DNA from: Pseudocalidococcus sp964653145 | Lineage (GTDB): Bacteria > Cyanobacteriota > Cyanobacteriia > Thermosynechococcales > Thermosynechococcaceae | DNA length: 64,000 nucleotides | Direction: 5' to 3' | Assembly: GCA_964653145.1 (NCBI GenBank) | Contig: CAZZCG010000002.1 | Span: 62,001 to 126,000 of the forward strand | Part shown: one piece after another, positions 63,421 through 64,000 of the stretch | How the letters are laid out: each line of letters starts with the position of its first letter | Position numbering within the stretch: position 1 is the first letter of the stretch | The notes under the pieces: model-generated | Database searches by the model: none | What the model was told of the DNA's origin: nothing | Seen by the model: the letters and a program-made list of their open reading frames with translations, nothing else | Translations under genes and position numbers: made by a program

Positions 63421-64000
63421 CTAATTTTCCGGTTGATCGGGGCCGACCGCTGGGGTTTCCGGTGCGGGAGATGGCTCAGTTGCTTGGGGCTCTTGGGCTT
63501 CCCAGGCCGTGAGGGGCTGATTGACAGCATCTAAAAACTGGAGCGGCACCACCACCACAGACAATGGATCCGTCGGAATTAAGGGAGGGTCAGCTTGGGC
63601 ATAGAGTTGATTTTGATCAAAGGTCAATCCCCCGAGCAGCAAACGATGGTTCACTTGGTCAGTGGTTGTAAATTCAATGGCTGCCTGGGGCTCAGCAAGG
63701 CCAAAATCCTGAACCTCTGCCAGGGGGACACTTAAGCTTTTATCAACTCGGACAGTGGAGAGCAGATTGAGTAAAAATACTACGGTTCCAGTTTCGGCGG
63801 CTTTTTCAATGGGTTCAAGGATCTGCCAGGCCCCTGCCTCATCTCTCTTCAACTTGAGAATTTCTGAACCTTGACGAATAACGAGATTGGTAATTTCTGA
63901 CTCTTGGACAGCAAAGAGGGGCTCACTGGGTGTGGCAACTTCTTCCGTAGCTGGGGGTGGTAATTGTTCCTGTAATACATAAAGACTACCCCCAAGGACG
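63421..64000 (-). CDS. DUF4340 domain protein, partial (start beyond window)
   Basis: The frame stays open from the stop at 63421 through the right edge, giving at least 193 residues. Visible parts are a hydrophobic piece near the edge (LGGSLYVL), then EPLFAVQESEITNLVIRQG, LKRDEAGAWQILEPIEKAAE and a Pro/Glu-rich tail. This is the DUF4340 pattern, a membrane-anchored protein commonly beside Gld-type ABC transporter genes. The N-terminal part lies outside. A start at 63852 is not real, because the TTG there is internal. Confidence 0.85.
   Translation of the reverse strand, partial: VLGGSLYVLQEQLPPPATEEVATPSEPLFAVQESEITNLVIRQGSEILKLKRDEAGAWQILEPIEKAAETGTVVFLLNLLSTVRVDKSLSVPLAEVQDFGLAEPQAAIEFTTTDQVNHRLLLGGLTFDQNQLYAQADPPLIPTDPLSVVVVPLQFLDAVNQPLTAWEAQEPQATEPSPAPETPAVGPDQPEN

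Noticed and set aside
1..64000. CRISPR array, rRNA operon, prophage or defence island
   Set aside because: No regularly spaced direct repeats, no rRNA-like sequence, no phage structural genes and no recognisable defence gene set were found; one Uma2 gene is not enough.

Overview
The window is a cyanobacterial chromosome segment. Three things show this: the split RNA polymerase genes rpoB, rpoC1 and rpoC2; a 38-residue photosystem II gene (psbI) that is too short for ordinary ORF calling; and several cyanobacterial marker genes (NTRC, a BciB-type divinyl reductase, a Pao-like Rieske oxygenase, a DUF3769 outer-membrane protein). An unusual feature runs through the whole window. The heptamer CCAGGCC/GGCCTGG is strongly over-represented inside genes on both strands, while the classic cyanobacterial HIP1 octamer was not noticed. 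A relative of the Thermosynechococcus / Synechococcus PCC 6312 group is possible, but the sequence alone does not prove it.

Layout. Positions 1-6000 are a scarred accessory patch: an IS256 transposase fragment, a tyrosine recombinase, a GH57 glycosidase, a badly decayed IS630 transposase and a 3' half of a tRNA-Thr gene. Positions 6000-18000 hold core and housekeeping genes: NTRC, a D-lactate-type dehydrogenase, an ADP-ribosylglycohydrolase, cbiD, a repeat coiled-coil membrane protein, a Rieske oxygenase coupled to an RNase II/Zam-like protein, acpP and fabF. Positions 18180-26174 form one signalling block on the plus strand: a CheY-like regulator, a HisKA/REC/PP2C phosphatase protein and two large hybrid kinases whose kinase-REC-REC halves are close paralogues. 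Positions 26300-38900 hold a secreted phosphodiester glycosidase, umuC, a minus-strand run from a GT39-like membrane enzyme through a ferredoxin to bciB, a phasin-like protein, a secreted FKBP isomerase, cpdA and speA. Positions 39200-50840 are rpoB-rpoC1-rpoC2 and pnp on the minus strand. Positions 50976-64000 hold a B12-binding radical SAM protein with a decayed duplicate of its C-terminus, a Uma2 nuclease-like gene, a DUF4114 protein, a YqgF-like protein, ilvC, an RRM protein, mnmA, a creatininase-family gene, psbI, a DUF3769/LptD-like protein, an orphan ureB and a partial DUF4340 gene.

Functionally, most genes are ordinary cyanobacterial metabolism and information processing. The less ordinary parts are the signalling block (18180-26174), the RNase II-like protein that lacks the canonical catalytic aspartate cluster, the ferredoxin/DUF429/BciB gene neighbourhood, the mobile-element graveyard at the left end, and the genome-wide heptamer. 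I found no CRISPR array, rRNA operon, intact IS element or recognisable defence island.
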